Below, piece by piece: positions 1 to 6,251 of a DNA stretch of 15,225 nucleotides. Under the pieces are notes generated by a model. That model saw only the letters and a program-made list of their open reading frames with translations, had not been told where the DNA came from and ran no database searches. How positions within the stretch are numbered: position 1 is the stretch's first letter; each line of letters starts with the position of its first letter. Origin of the DNA: CAZDML01 sp964506645 (lineage in GTDB: Bacteria > Elusimicrobiota > Elusimicrobia > 2-01-FULL-59-12); contig CAZDML010000039.1 in NCBI GenBank assembly GCA_964506645.1, positions 1-15,225 on the forward strand, given 5' to 3'. The translations under genes and the position numbers were made by a program.

Positions 1-244
1 AGGCTTCTTTATCGCCCGGACGGCGGTAAAAGGCACAGAAAAGGCAGTCCGCTACGCAGACATTGGTGTAGTTGGGGTTCGAATCGATGAGGAAAGTGAC
101 CCTATTTTCGGGGTGCAGACGCTGTCGAACGCTGTGCGCCACGCGACCCAGGTCCATTAAATCGGCCTTTTCGAGGAGGTAGAGACCCTCTTCCGGGGTG
201 AGCCGTTCCTTCCGGGCGACTTTTGCCGCTATTTGTTCAAACAT
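1..244 (-). CDS. mqnC: Cyclic dehypoxanthinyl futalosine synthase MqnC (N-terminal 81 residues, cut by window edge)
   Basis: This is the 5' part of a radical SAM enzyme that cyclises dehypoxanthinyl futalosine in the futalosine route to menaquinone. The visible residues contain the 4Fe-4S/SAM cysteine motif C63-x3-C67-x2-C70, within a stretch reading SNPNYTNVCVADCLFCAFYR, which is very close to the family's usual N-(Y/I)TN-x-C-x3-C-x2-C-AFYR. The ATG at 244-242 is preceded by a strong Shine-Dalgarno (GGAGG, 254-250) five bases away, so the start is well supported. It overlaps the end of mqnA by 16 bases in another frame, implying coupled translation. The rest of the gene, including the catalytic barrel, lies left of position 1. 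Confidence 0.93.
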   Translation of the reverse strand, partial: MFEQIAAKVARKERLTPEEGLYLLEKADLMDLGRVAHSVRQRLHPENRVTFLIDSNPNYTNVCVADCLFCAFYRRPGDKEA

Positions 245-972
245 ACGGCCTCCACCAGTTCTCTGAATTTTTCCATAGCTTTATAGTGCTCATCTGTGAG
301 GCGATAGATGAAACCATATAGATATTCATTTTTATCTAAAGAAATTGATATTAAAGACTTATCTAATTTTTCTTCAAGTTGTTTTTTTATAGTTTCTGGA
401 AGATTTTTCCGTACCGCCCAATGGGCAAACACGAACGGCGTGCCCTGCCAGACATACCATTCTTCCCCCAAATCGGTCACGATGGGGAAGCCTTTGACCC
501 CCTGCTCCTTGGCTTTCAGGGCCTCATCCCCAATCAATAGAAGGGCATCCGCATCCCCATCAAAGAGGTGCATGGAGGCAATTCGGCCAAATGTTGCCAC
601 GTGGCAACAAAATCGCTTTTCTAAAAGGACCTGGAGGAGCCGAACCGAGGTCGAAGTTTCGTCCGTGACCGCGCAAACCCCCGAAAACTCTGCCAAAGGC
701 TTCTTCGAGAAGACCAATACGCTCTGGGCGGCCCGCTTTACCCCAATCCCGTATTTTCCCAGGAGCTCGAAGCGGTCCGAAAGCCGGAAATAGTCGACGA
801 GTGACATCGCCCCGGCATCGATTTTTCCGGCTTCAGCCTCCACTCCGAGCGCGCGGGGGGACAACGTCTGAAATTGAATGGATAGATCGCCCTGGCTCAT
901 TGGTTTTGGGCCAAATCCCTGGTGGAATGGGTTCATATTGAGGTACGGAATAAATCCGACGTTCAGATTCAT
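229..972 (-). CDS. mqnA: Chorismate dehydratase MqnA
   Basis: This 247-residue cytoplasmic enzyme dehydrates chorismate to 3-enolpyruvyl-benzoate, the first step of the futalosine menaquinone pathway. Family features seen are the N-terminal VGFIPYLNMNPF strand-loop (residues 5-16), the AGAMSLVDYF segment (53-62), the DETSTS phosphate-loop-like segment (104-109), LLIGDEAL (145-152) and DLGEEWYVWQGTPFVFAHWA (167-186). The start resembles the IxYLNxxP pattern of MqnA rather than the N-terminus of its paralogue MqnD. The protein is slightly short against the usual 270-290 residues. A GAGGTGG ribosome site lies seven bases before the ATG, and the start overlaps the mqnE stop in ATGA. Residues 190-223 are encoded by a strikingly AT-rich patch. 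Confidence 0.93.
   Translation of the reverse strand: MNLNVGFIPYLNMNPFHQGFGPKPMSQGDLSIQFQTLSPRALGVEAEAGKIDAGAMSLVDYFRLSDRFELLGKYGIGVKRAAQSVLVFSKKPLAEFSGVCAVTDETSTSVRLLQVLLEKRFCCHVATFGRIASMHLFDGDADALLLIGDEALKAKEQGVKGFPIVTDLGEEWYVWQGTPFVFAHWAVRKNLPETIKKQLEEKLDKSLISISLDKNEYLYGFIYRLTDEHYKAMEKFRELVEAVCLNK
306..405. other. AT-rich patch inside mqnA
   Basis: About 100 bases inside the mqnA reading frame are roughly 20-25% G+C (18 G/C in 311-400), while the flanking coding DNA is clearly GC-rich. It encodes the Lys/Ile/Leu-rich residues 190-223, with codons such as AAA, ATT, TTA and ATA. The frame is intact. It might be a relaxed-constraint helix, a recombined segment, or an internal promoter for mqnC: the minus strand reads TTGAAG-N18-TAATAT here, which is a weak match. 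None of these can be proven from the sequence. Confidence 0.5.
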
Positions 973-2060
973 ACCGCGACCACCTCTTTGCGCACCGCTG
1001 GACGATAGAGTCCGTCGCGTTCGATGGGTTCACAACCGGCTTCGCGGATGAGGTGTTCGAGTTGCTGGCGAGCGAGCCCTGCGGGAGAGAGCGCACCGGC
1101 GGCATGCATAATTTTTTCACCACCGATCGTGCCGTCGATGTCATCGGCGCCAAAGTGGAGACCGAGCGACGCCGTTTCGACCCCGAGGGTGATCCAATAG
1201 GCCTTAATGTGCGGCAAATTATCGAGATAGAGCCGGGAAATCGCCAGAAGTTTCAAATCGTCGTTCACTGTTTGACCGTTCACGGGAATTCCGGTCGTCC
1301 CCGGTTGGAAAGCGAGGGGAATAAAACTCATGAAGCCAGGGGTCTCGTCCTGAAGGTTTCGCAGAAGTTCCAAGTGATGCCAACGTTCTCCCGGCGTTTC
1401 CATGTGGCCGTAAAGCAGAGTCGCATTCGTCTGAATGCCGAGTTCATGCGCCGTGCGATGCACATCCAACCATTCCTTGGCGCCGATCTTAAACGGAAAA
1501 AATTCTTTGCGGACGCGCTCCGAAAACACTTCCGCGCCGCCGCCGGGCAAAGCGGCCAAGCCCGCTTCTTTGAATTGGATCAGCACATCACGAATCGACT
1601 GCTTTGAAATACGTGCCGCCCATTCGACTTCCACCGCGGTGAAGGCTTTGATACTGACATTCGGGTAGGCGTTGTGCAGAGCACGGATAATCCCGACATA
1701 GTTTTCAAAGGTCCAATGCGGCGGCATCCCGCCAGAGATATGGATTTCAGAAATCTCGCCGGAACATTTTTGGATCATGTCCTCGACGGTCATCTCATAC
1801 GCGTTCGGCTGGCCTTTTTTGGTCGCGAAGTCGCAGAACGAACAGGAGAGCACGCAGATGTTGGTCGGTTCGAGCTTTTGATTGAGAACGTAGAACGCCT
1901 GCTTACCGTAACGCTTTTCTTTGGCTTGCTTGGCCATCCAACCCACGCCCAGAATGTCGGAACTGGCGTGCATGACGCGCACGTCGTCTAAGTCCAAGCG
2001 TTTTCCGGCTTGGACTTTGTTCCAGATGGGATCTAATTTTTTATCGAGAAAAGGCTGCAT
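969..2060 (-). CDS. mqnE: Aminofutalosine synthase MqnE (radical SAM)
   Basis: This 363-residue radical SAM enzyme couples the MqnA product with an adenosyl radical from SAM to give 6-amino-6-deoxyfutalosine. The cluster motif C69-x3-C73-x2-C76 sits in EPTNICVLSCSFCDFA, followed by the radical-SAM glycine motif in EIHISGGMPPHW (about 105-116). Further family segments are ALPGGGAEVFSERVR (about 170-184), TNATLLYGHMETPGERWHHL, and FQPGTTGIP. The length is normal for MqnE/MqnC proteins. MqnE is preferred over MqnC because a separate, more typical MqnC follows downstream. The gene starts one base after the mqnL stop and its own stop overlaps the mqnA start (ATGA). No strong ribosome site is visible, so it is probably translated by coupling to mqnL. 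Confidence 0.93.
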   Translation of the reverse strand: MQPFLDKKLDPIWNKVQAGKRLDLDDVRVMHASSDILGVGWMAKQAKEKRYGKQAFYVLNQKLEPTNICVLSCSFCDFATKKGQPNAYEMTVEDMIQKCSGEISEIHISGGMPPHWTFENYVGIIRALHNAYPNVSIKAFTAVEVEWAARISKQSIRDVLIQFKEAGLAALPGGGAEVFSERVRKEFFPFKIGAKEWLDVHRTAHELGIQTNATLLYGHMETPGERWHHLELLRNLQDETPGFMSFIPLAFQPGTTGIPVNGQTVNDDLKLLAISRLYLDNLPHIKAYWITLGVETASLGLHFGADDIDGTIGGEKIMHAAGALSPAGLARQQLEHLIREAGCEPIERDGLYRPAVRKEVVAV

Positions 2061-2061
2061 A

Positions 2062-3837
2062 TTAAATTCCGTATTCGGCCCAGCGGCGATCGACTTTGTG
2101 ACGAATGTCTTCGGACATCTCTAGAGGTTCCGGATAGCCCGGCTTAAAGGTGGCATCCATCCCGAGCGGGCCGTGATACTGCGCGACAGATCCCACGAGC
2201 CGCGTGTCAGCGAAAATGACATCGCGCGCGCAATCAAAACGCGTAAAAATGCCCCAAAGTGTGGAGACGCGGTCTTCGAGATCGATGTCGGGGGAGACGA
2301 CGGCGATTATTTTAACACCTTCCAGGGCCTTATCGCTGACGAGTGATTCCAAAATTTTACGACCGCTGTCTTTGACCTGGACCACCAGCAGGGCGTCTTC
2401 CCAGAGATGCCAGCCTAGAATCCTCGGATCCTTTTGCTTCAAATCCTTCGAAACGAGCGAAGAATTAAGGGTTCGTTTGTGCACGACCTGCCTGGGCTTT
2501 CGTGTGGCATCAATGATCATCTTACTGCCGAGATTCATTTTGTAACTGGTGAAATCGAGGGTATCGAGCGGCACTCCGGGAATAATCAGCACATCTTCGC
2601 GCGCGTCAAAGTTCTGCGCAATCGATTGCAGCACGCCGTAGAAATCACGCACGTTCACCTGCGGATCCACGAGAATCAGGCACTTCGTCAGGGAGAGTTG
2701 TCCTTCGCCCATAAGCCCAAGCGCCGACTTCATGCCTTCTTTCTCGTAGCGCTGGTGAACCGAAACAACGAGCAGATTATGGAAACCGGCTTCGTAATAG
2801 GCCCAGAGATCGCTCACTTCGGGGCGAATCAGTCGAATGAGCGGCGACATAATTTCCTGGAGCGCGTCACCGAGATATTTGTCCTCCTGCGGAGGCTTGC
2901 CGACCACCGCCGCAAGATAAATCGGATTTTTTCGGTGCGTGACTTTGCGGATCTTGAAGACCGGAAATGGCGCCGCCTGAGAATAATGTCCAAAGTGGTC
3001 ACCGAACGGCCCTTCCATATGGCGCTCGCGCGGCGGGACTTCGCCTTCCAAAATAAACTCGGCTTCCGCCGGCACGTCGATTGAAATGCTCTTCCCTGGC
3101 ACCATCTTCATGGGCGCGCCGCGTAGAAATCCGCTGAAAGCAACTTCGTCCATGCCTTCCGGAAGCGGTGCGATCGCCGCCATCATAAGATACGGATCGC
3201 TGCCAATCACCACGGCCATGGGAAGCGACTCTTCACGTTTTTCTGCTTCGGCATAATGGAACCCACCACCTTTTTGAATCTGCCAATGCATGCCGGTGCT
3301 GTGGTTCGTGAAAACATGCAGACGATAGAGTCCAACGTTGCGTCCATGGGTAAGGGGGTGATAGGTCATCGTCAAACCAAAGGTGATAAAACGGCCGCCG
3401 TCCCCCGGCCAACATTTCAAAATAGGAAGTTTGTTCAAATGCGGATCTTCAACAATTTGCTGGGAGGGAATCTGACGCAGAAGTGACCCCGACGTACGCA
3501 TGTTGAGCACGCGCCGCAAGGTCCCGCGTGATCCCCACAGCTTACCCAGAGAGGGCGGCTGCACGGCCTGCGCGAGCTTCGCCAGCTCCTGACCGAGTTG
3601 GGCCGGCGGCTTGCCAAGCGCCAACTCGATACGACGCATGCTGCCGAAAATATTGATGGCGAGTCGGTAGTCTGAGCCTTTGGGTTTTTCGAAGAGAAGA
3701 GCAGGGCCTTCGTTCTTTACGACGCGCGTAGCGATTTCGGTGATCTCGTATTCTGGATCCACATCCACAGCGACCCGTTTGAGCTCACGATTTTTCTCAA
3801 GTGCTTTGAGAAACGATGGAAGGTTTTTATACGCCAA
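2062..3837 (-). CDS. mqnL: UbiD-family menaquinone decarboxylase (MqnL)
   Basis: This 591-residue UbiD-family enzyme is the length of the menaquinone (SCO4490-type) branch, somewhat larger than E. coli UbiD. It should remove the ring carboxyl group from prenylated dihydroxynaphthoate using the prenyl-FMN cofactor made by the upstream UbiX. Visible family segments are the N-terminal YKNLPSFLKALEK, the RNVGLYRLHVF and HWQIQKGGG metal/cofactor region (166-191), AVVIGSDPYLMMAA (208-221), and ILEGEVPPRERHMEGPFGDHFGHY (262-285), which carries the acidic and Arg residues of the UbiD active site. The start is a TTG at 3837-3835. Nothing earlier is possible because an in-frame TAA, the mqnM stop, lies six bases upstream. 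It follows mqnM and precedes mqnE by one base. Confidence 0.93.
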   Translation of the reverse strand: MAYKNLPSFLKALEKNRELKRVAVDVDPEYEITEIATRVVKNEGPALLFEKPKGSDYRLAINIFGSMRRIELALGKPPAQLGQELAKLAQAVQPPSLGKLWGSRGTLRRVLNMRTSGSLLRQIPSQQIVEDPHLNKLPILKCWPGDGGRFITFGLTMTYHPLTHGRNVGLYRLHVFTNHSTGMHWQIQKGGGFHYAEAEKREESLPMAVVIGSDPYLMMAAIAPLPEGMDEVAFSGFLRGAPMKMVPGKSISIDVPAEAEFILEGEVPPRERHMEGPFGDHFGHYSQAAPFPVFKIRKVTHRKNPIYLAAVVGKPPQEDKYLGDALQEIMSPLIRLIRPEVSDLWAYYEAGFHNLLVVSVHQRYEKEGMKSALGLMGEGQLSLTKCLILVDPQVNVRDFYGVLQSIAQNFDAREDVLIIPGVPLDTLDFTSYKMNLGSKMIIDATRKPRQVVHKRTLNSSLVSKDLKQKDPRILGWHLWEDALLVVQVKDSGRKILESLVSDKALEGVKIIAVVSPDIDLEDRVSTLWGIFTRFDCARDVIFADTRLVGSVAQYHGPLGMDATFKPGYPEPLEMSEDIRHKVDRRWAEYGI

Positions 3838-3843
3838 CGCAGA

Positions 3844-4398
3844 TTACTCGAGTTCGGAGGAACGCCAACCGGCCGCGACAGGAAGTCCGAGCGTACCGAG
3901 GACTTTATCAACGAATGAAACGGTTAATTCTTCGAGGGATTTCGGCATCATATAGAAGGGCGGCGACACCGGCATGATAATCACGCCGTCGCGGGAGAGT
4001 TTCAGTGCATTTTCTAGCGCGATGGTGGAGAGAGGCGTTTCTCGTACGCAGATAATGAGTTTGCGCCGTTCTTTGAGCGCGACTTCGGCTGTTCGGGTGA
4101 TTAGGTTATCGGAAATACCGTTCGCGATTTTGCCAAGCGTGGCCACGCTGCAGGGGAGAATCACCATCGCATCAAACGGATTCGACCCGGAGGCAAAGGG
4201 TGCGCCCATATCGTCGTTGGCATAGACTTTCTTCACGTACGGAGTAAGATCTTGCGGAGCGAGGCCGGCTTCGGTCTGCAGCAGATGGCGGCCCCAGCGG
4301 GAAATGACCGCATACTTTTCTTCGACGGGGCACCGTTTTAAAAATTCAACCGCATACTGCGCGCCCGACGCACCCGAGATACCCAAGACGATTCGCAT
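3844..4398 (-). CDS. mqnM: UbiX-family flavin prenyltransferase (MqnM)
   Basis: This 184-residue UbiX/Pad1 protein prenylates reduced FMN to make the prenyl-FMN cofactor needed by UbiD-type decarboxylases. The glycine-rich flavin loop GISGASG (6-12), the LPCSVATLGKIANGISDNLI segment (81-100) and the RETPLS motif (119-124) are all canonical, and the length is typical. Its gene sits directly upstream of mqnL, the expected partner, and one base after the mqnP stop. It shares mqnL's reading frame: only the TAA stop and two codons separate it from the mqnL TTG start. The symbol follows the Streptomyces futalosine nomenclature; ubiX would also be acceptable. Confidence 0.93.
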   Translation of the reverse strand: MRIVLGISGASGAQYAVEFLKRCPVEEKYAVISRWGRHLLQTEAGLAPQDLTPYVKKVYANDDMGAPFASGSNPFDAMVILPCSVATLGKIANGISDNLITRTAEVALKERRKLIICVRETPLSTIALENALKLSRDGVIIMPVSPPFYMMPKSLEELTVSFVDKVLGTLGLPVAAGWRSSELE

Positions 4399-4399
4399 A

Positions 4400-5251
4400 T
4401 TAGCCCCCTAGACCTAACGCCACAAACCCCAACACACCAAACCCCAACACCGCATTAATCTTAAAAAAGGCGAGTTCCACATCGTCCGCTTTCATTTGTT
4501 CGAACGCTAGCAATCCACCGATCGCCAGGAGTGTAATAAATGCAAATCCCGAGCGCAGGGTTTGGTGATAAAGAATCGCGAGCGCGCCAAACGCGGCCAG
4601 GTGAAGAAAAAAGGAGACATGCAACGCTGTTTCACGGCCGAAGGTCGCCGGCATGGAATACAGCCCAGCTTCACGGTCGAAGTCCTCATCCATCGTGGAA
4701 TAAATAATGTCGAACCCCGTCACCCAGAAAAAGGTAAACACTGCCAGCCAGAATCCCGGCCAGAAGGGATGCAGCGATTTGGTGACCGCGATCCAGCCGC
4801 CAAGCGGCGCCAGCGCATCGGCAAACCCCACGCCAAAATGCGCGAGGGGGGTAAAGCGTTTCAAATAGGGATAGACCGTAAAAGCGATCAGCGGGACCGG
4901 TGAGGCATACAGACAAATCGGCGCAATCGCCCAGGCGCTGACAAAGTACACCGCCGCCCCCGCCGCACAAACGCCCCAGGCTTCAGCCAGACTCATGGTG
5001 CCTTTGGGCAATTCGCGATTGGCCGTACGCGGGTTCTTGGCATCGATATGCCGGTCAATAATCCGGTTTAGTGCAAAAGCCACTGTTCTCGCCCCGGCGC
5101 CTGCCGCCAAAAGCAGTCCCCAGAGCGGCCAGGGGGGCAGTTGGCGTCCCGCCAGGATAGCTCCTGCAAAGATCAGCGGCACAGCAAAAAGCGTATGCTC
5201 AATTTTGACGAAACGGCTGTAGGAAACAAGACGATTTGTGACGGATTTCAT
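4400..5251 (-). CDS. mqnP: UbiA-family prenyltransferase of menaquinone synthesis (MqnP)
   Basis: This 283-residue integral membrane enzyme should attach the polyprenyl tail to the naphthoate intermediate of the futalosine route. The first Asp-rich motif N62-R-I-I-D66-R-H-I-D70 and the second one, DIIYSTMDEDFD (181-192), are intact, and seven or more hydrophobic segments follow the UbiA pattern. The ATG at 5251-5249 is preferred because it gives about 16 residues before IEHTLFAVP, as in UbiA homologues; an in-frame TTG at 5257 is possible. No Shine-Dalgarno precedes the ATG. Instead the start codon overlaps the TGA of a 17-codon upstream ORF (ATGA), so translation is probably coupled. It heads the enzyme part of the operon. 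Confidence 0.92.
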   Translation of the reverse strand: MKSVTNRLVSYSRFVKIEHTLFAVPLIFAGAILAGRQLPPWPLWGLLLAAGAGARTVAFALNRIIDRHIDAKNPRTANRELPKGTMSLAEAWGVCAAGAAVYFVSAWAIAPICLYASPVPLIAFTVYPYLKRFTPLAHFGVGFADALAPLGGWIAVTKSLHPFWPGFWLAVFTFFWVTGFDIIYSTMDEDFDREAGLYSMPATFGRETALHVSFFLHLAAFGALAILYHQTLRSGFAFITLLAIGGLLAFEQMKADDVELAFFKINAVLGFGVLGFVALGLGG

Positions 5252-5301
5252 GCGCAAATTTTACTAAATACCAGGAGCCTGTGATACGATAGTTCATTCA
5301 T
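5248..5301 (-). CDS. Putative 17-codon leader ORF of the mqn operon
   Basis: The minus strand carries ATG at 5301-5299, 17 sense codons (MNELSYHRLLVFSKICA) and a TGA at 5250-5248 that overlaps the mqnP ATG as ATGA. Its ribosome site is near-perfect (AAAAGGAGGT at 5315-5306, five bases from GGAGG to ATG), the best on this strand, whereas mqnP itself has none. The simplest reading is a short upstream ORF that loads ribosomes and passes them to mqnP. The peptide has no repeated codon or known leader signature, so an attenuator is not indicated. It could also be chance, because its ribosome site lies in codons 3-6 of the divergent gene at 5300. Confidence 0.45.
   Translation of the reverse strand: MNELSYHRLLVFSKICA
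5285..5290 (+). promoter_or_regulatory. Candidate -10 element before the DsbA-like gene
   Basis: TACGAT (five of six matches to TATAAT) ends nine bases before the ATG at 5300. The ATG has no Shine-Dalgarno at normal distance: the nearest, AGGAG, is 22 bases away. A transcript from this box would begin at or next to the start codon and be leaderless. No convincing -35 is seen; TTTACT at 5260-5265 is a weak match with a long spacer. Confidence 0.25.
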
Positions 5302-5911
5302 GTGGACCTCCTTTTCAAACCTTTTTTCCGCACGGAAAATTTTCATTTATGCAGATTTCATGGATCCTTTCTGCTTTATTGGGTTCCATAATGCGAAGCT
5401 GGCGGCGCAAGCGCGTGGGATTTCCCTGGAATGGCGGGGGTTTGAGCTGAATCCGGATACCCCGGAAGAGGGCTACCAGCTGGAAACAGGAGCCAACTCT
5501 GACCTTCGGCCCGGGATGTGGGCCTCCGTGAAGGGGCTGGGGGAAGCCTCCGGGCTGGCCTTTCCAGAACCCCGGTTTGTGCCCAACACCCGGCTGGCCT
5601 TGGCCATCACGGAAATCGCCAAAAAACGCGCTGAAAATATCCCCTTGATTGATCAGATTTATCAGGCATACTTTATGCGGCAGCAGGATATTGGCAAGAG
5701 GGAGGTTCTGATACAATTGATCGCGTCTTTGGGTCTCTCGTTACAAGCGATTGAAACTGCATTAGAAAGCCCTCACGTCCACCGCGCATTGGAAATCAAC
5801 CGGCAGGAAGCCCACACACGCCAATTTCCCGGAATGCCTGGATTTGTATATCGCAGTAAGACCTATTTCGGCGCGCTGTCCCAGGAAGCCTGGAAGAAGA
5901 TTTTGGATTAA
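5300..5911 (+). CDS. DsbA/FrnE-family thioredoxin-fold protein with a D-P-F-C active site
   Basis: This 203-residue protein resembles the FrnE / 2-hydroxychromene-2-carboxylate isomerase branch of the DsbA family. The N-terminal strand KIFIYADF (13-20) leads into D22-P-F-C25-FIG at the place where DsbA/FrnE proteins have C-P-W-C-Y-I-G, so the first catalytic Cys is replaced by Asp. EWRGFELNPDTPEEG (44-58), the NTRLAL segment (96-101), an all-helical insertion and the cis-Pro loop GMP (178-180) fit the family. There is no signal peptide, so it is probably cytoplasmic. A normal dithiol exchange is unlikely; isomerase, glutathione-binding or chaperone roles are possible. ATG 5300 is the only in-frame start before the first strand. 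ybaB follows after 18 bases. Confidence 0.8.
   Translation: MWTSFSNLFSARKIFIYADFMDPFCFIGFHNAKLAAQARGISLEWRGFELNPDTPEEGYQLETGANSDLRPGMWASVKGLGEASGLAFPEPRFVPNTRLALAITEIAKKRAENIPLIDQIYQAYFMRQQDIGKREVLIQLIASLGLSLQAIETALESPHVHRALEINRQEAHTRQFPGMPGFVYRSKTYFGALSQEAWKKILD
5306..5315 (-). promoter_or_regulatory. Strong Shine-Dalgarno ahead of the leader ORF
   Basis: The minus strand reads AAAAGGAGGT, an almost full complement of the 16S anti-Shine-Dalgarno, placed correctly for the ATG at 5301. For it to be used, the mqn transcript must start upstream of 5315, inside the divergent coding region, so the two transcription units overlap at their 5' ends. Confidence 0.55.
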
Positions 5912-5929
5912 GAATGTAAGGAGAAAAAT

Positions 5930-6238
5930 ATGTTCGACAAAATGAAGCAGCTCTACGACATGCAGAAAAAAGCCCGCGCCCTTCAGGAACAACTGGAAGG
6001 CATTAAAGTGGAAAAAGCCAGCAAAGACGGCACGCTAACCCTTCGCATGAACGGCACACAAAAAGTAGAAACCATTACGATTGATCCGAGCTGGCTCACG
6101 GCCGATCGTAAAGCAAAATTAGAAACCACACTTTGTCAGCTGATCAACGATGGCATGACCGATATTCAGAAAACGACAGCGGCCCAAGCCGCTGAGTTGA
6201 TGAAAGATTTAAAGGGACTCAACATACCGGGACTCTAA
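5930..6238 (+). CDS. YbaB/EbfC-family nucleoid-associated protein
   Basis: This 102-residue protein matches the YbaB/EbfC family of small dimeric DNA-binding proteins. It has an N-terminal coiled helix starting MFDKMKQLYDMQKKARALQEQLEGIKVE, a central beta region with a conserved GTQKVETITIDPSWL segment (42-56), and a C-terminal helix with MKDL (90-93) and a short GLNIPGL tail. The family is usually found beside dnaX and recR; here it lies between a DsbA-like gene and pilT, which is not the standard setting. A TAAGGAG ribosome site (5917-5923) supports the ATG. It acts on the nucleoid, and a specific regulatory target cannot be inferred. Confidence 0.92.
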   Translation: MFDKMKQLYDMQKKARALQEQLEGIKVEKASKDGTLTLRMNGTQKVETITIDPSWLTADRKAKLETTLCQLINDGMTDIQKTTAAQAAELMKDLKGLNIPGL

Positions 6239-6251
6239 ACGGGAGGCCGCA

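Noticed and set aside
308..793. Long plus-strand open frame opposite mqnA
   Set aside because: It lies fully antisense to a conserved gene, has no ribosome site and its predicted protein is Ser/Arg-rich with no recognisable pattern.
1053..1607. Plus-strand open frame opposite mqnE
   Set aside because: It is a shadow of a well-conserved radical SAM gene on the other strand, with no independent signal.
5252..5257. TTG at 5257 as the mqnP start
   Set aside because: It adds only two residues and has no ribosome site; the ATG at 5251 overlaps the leader ORF stop.
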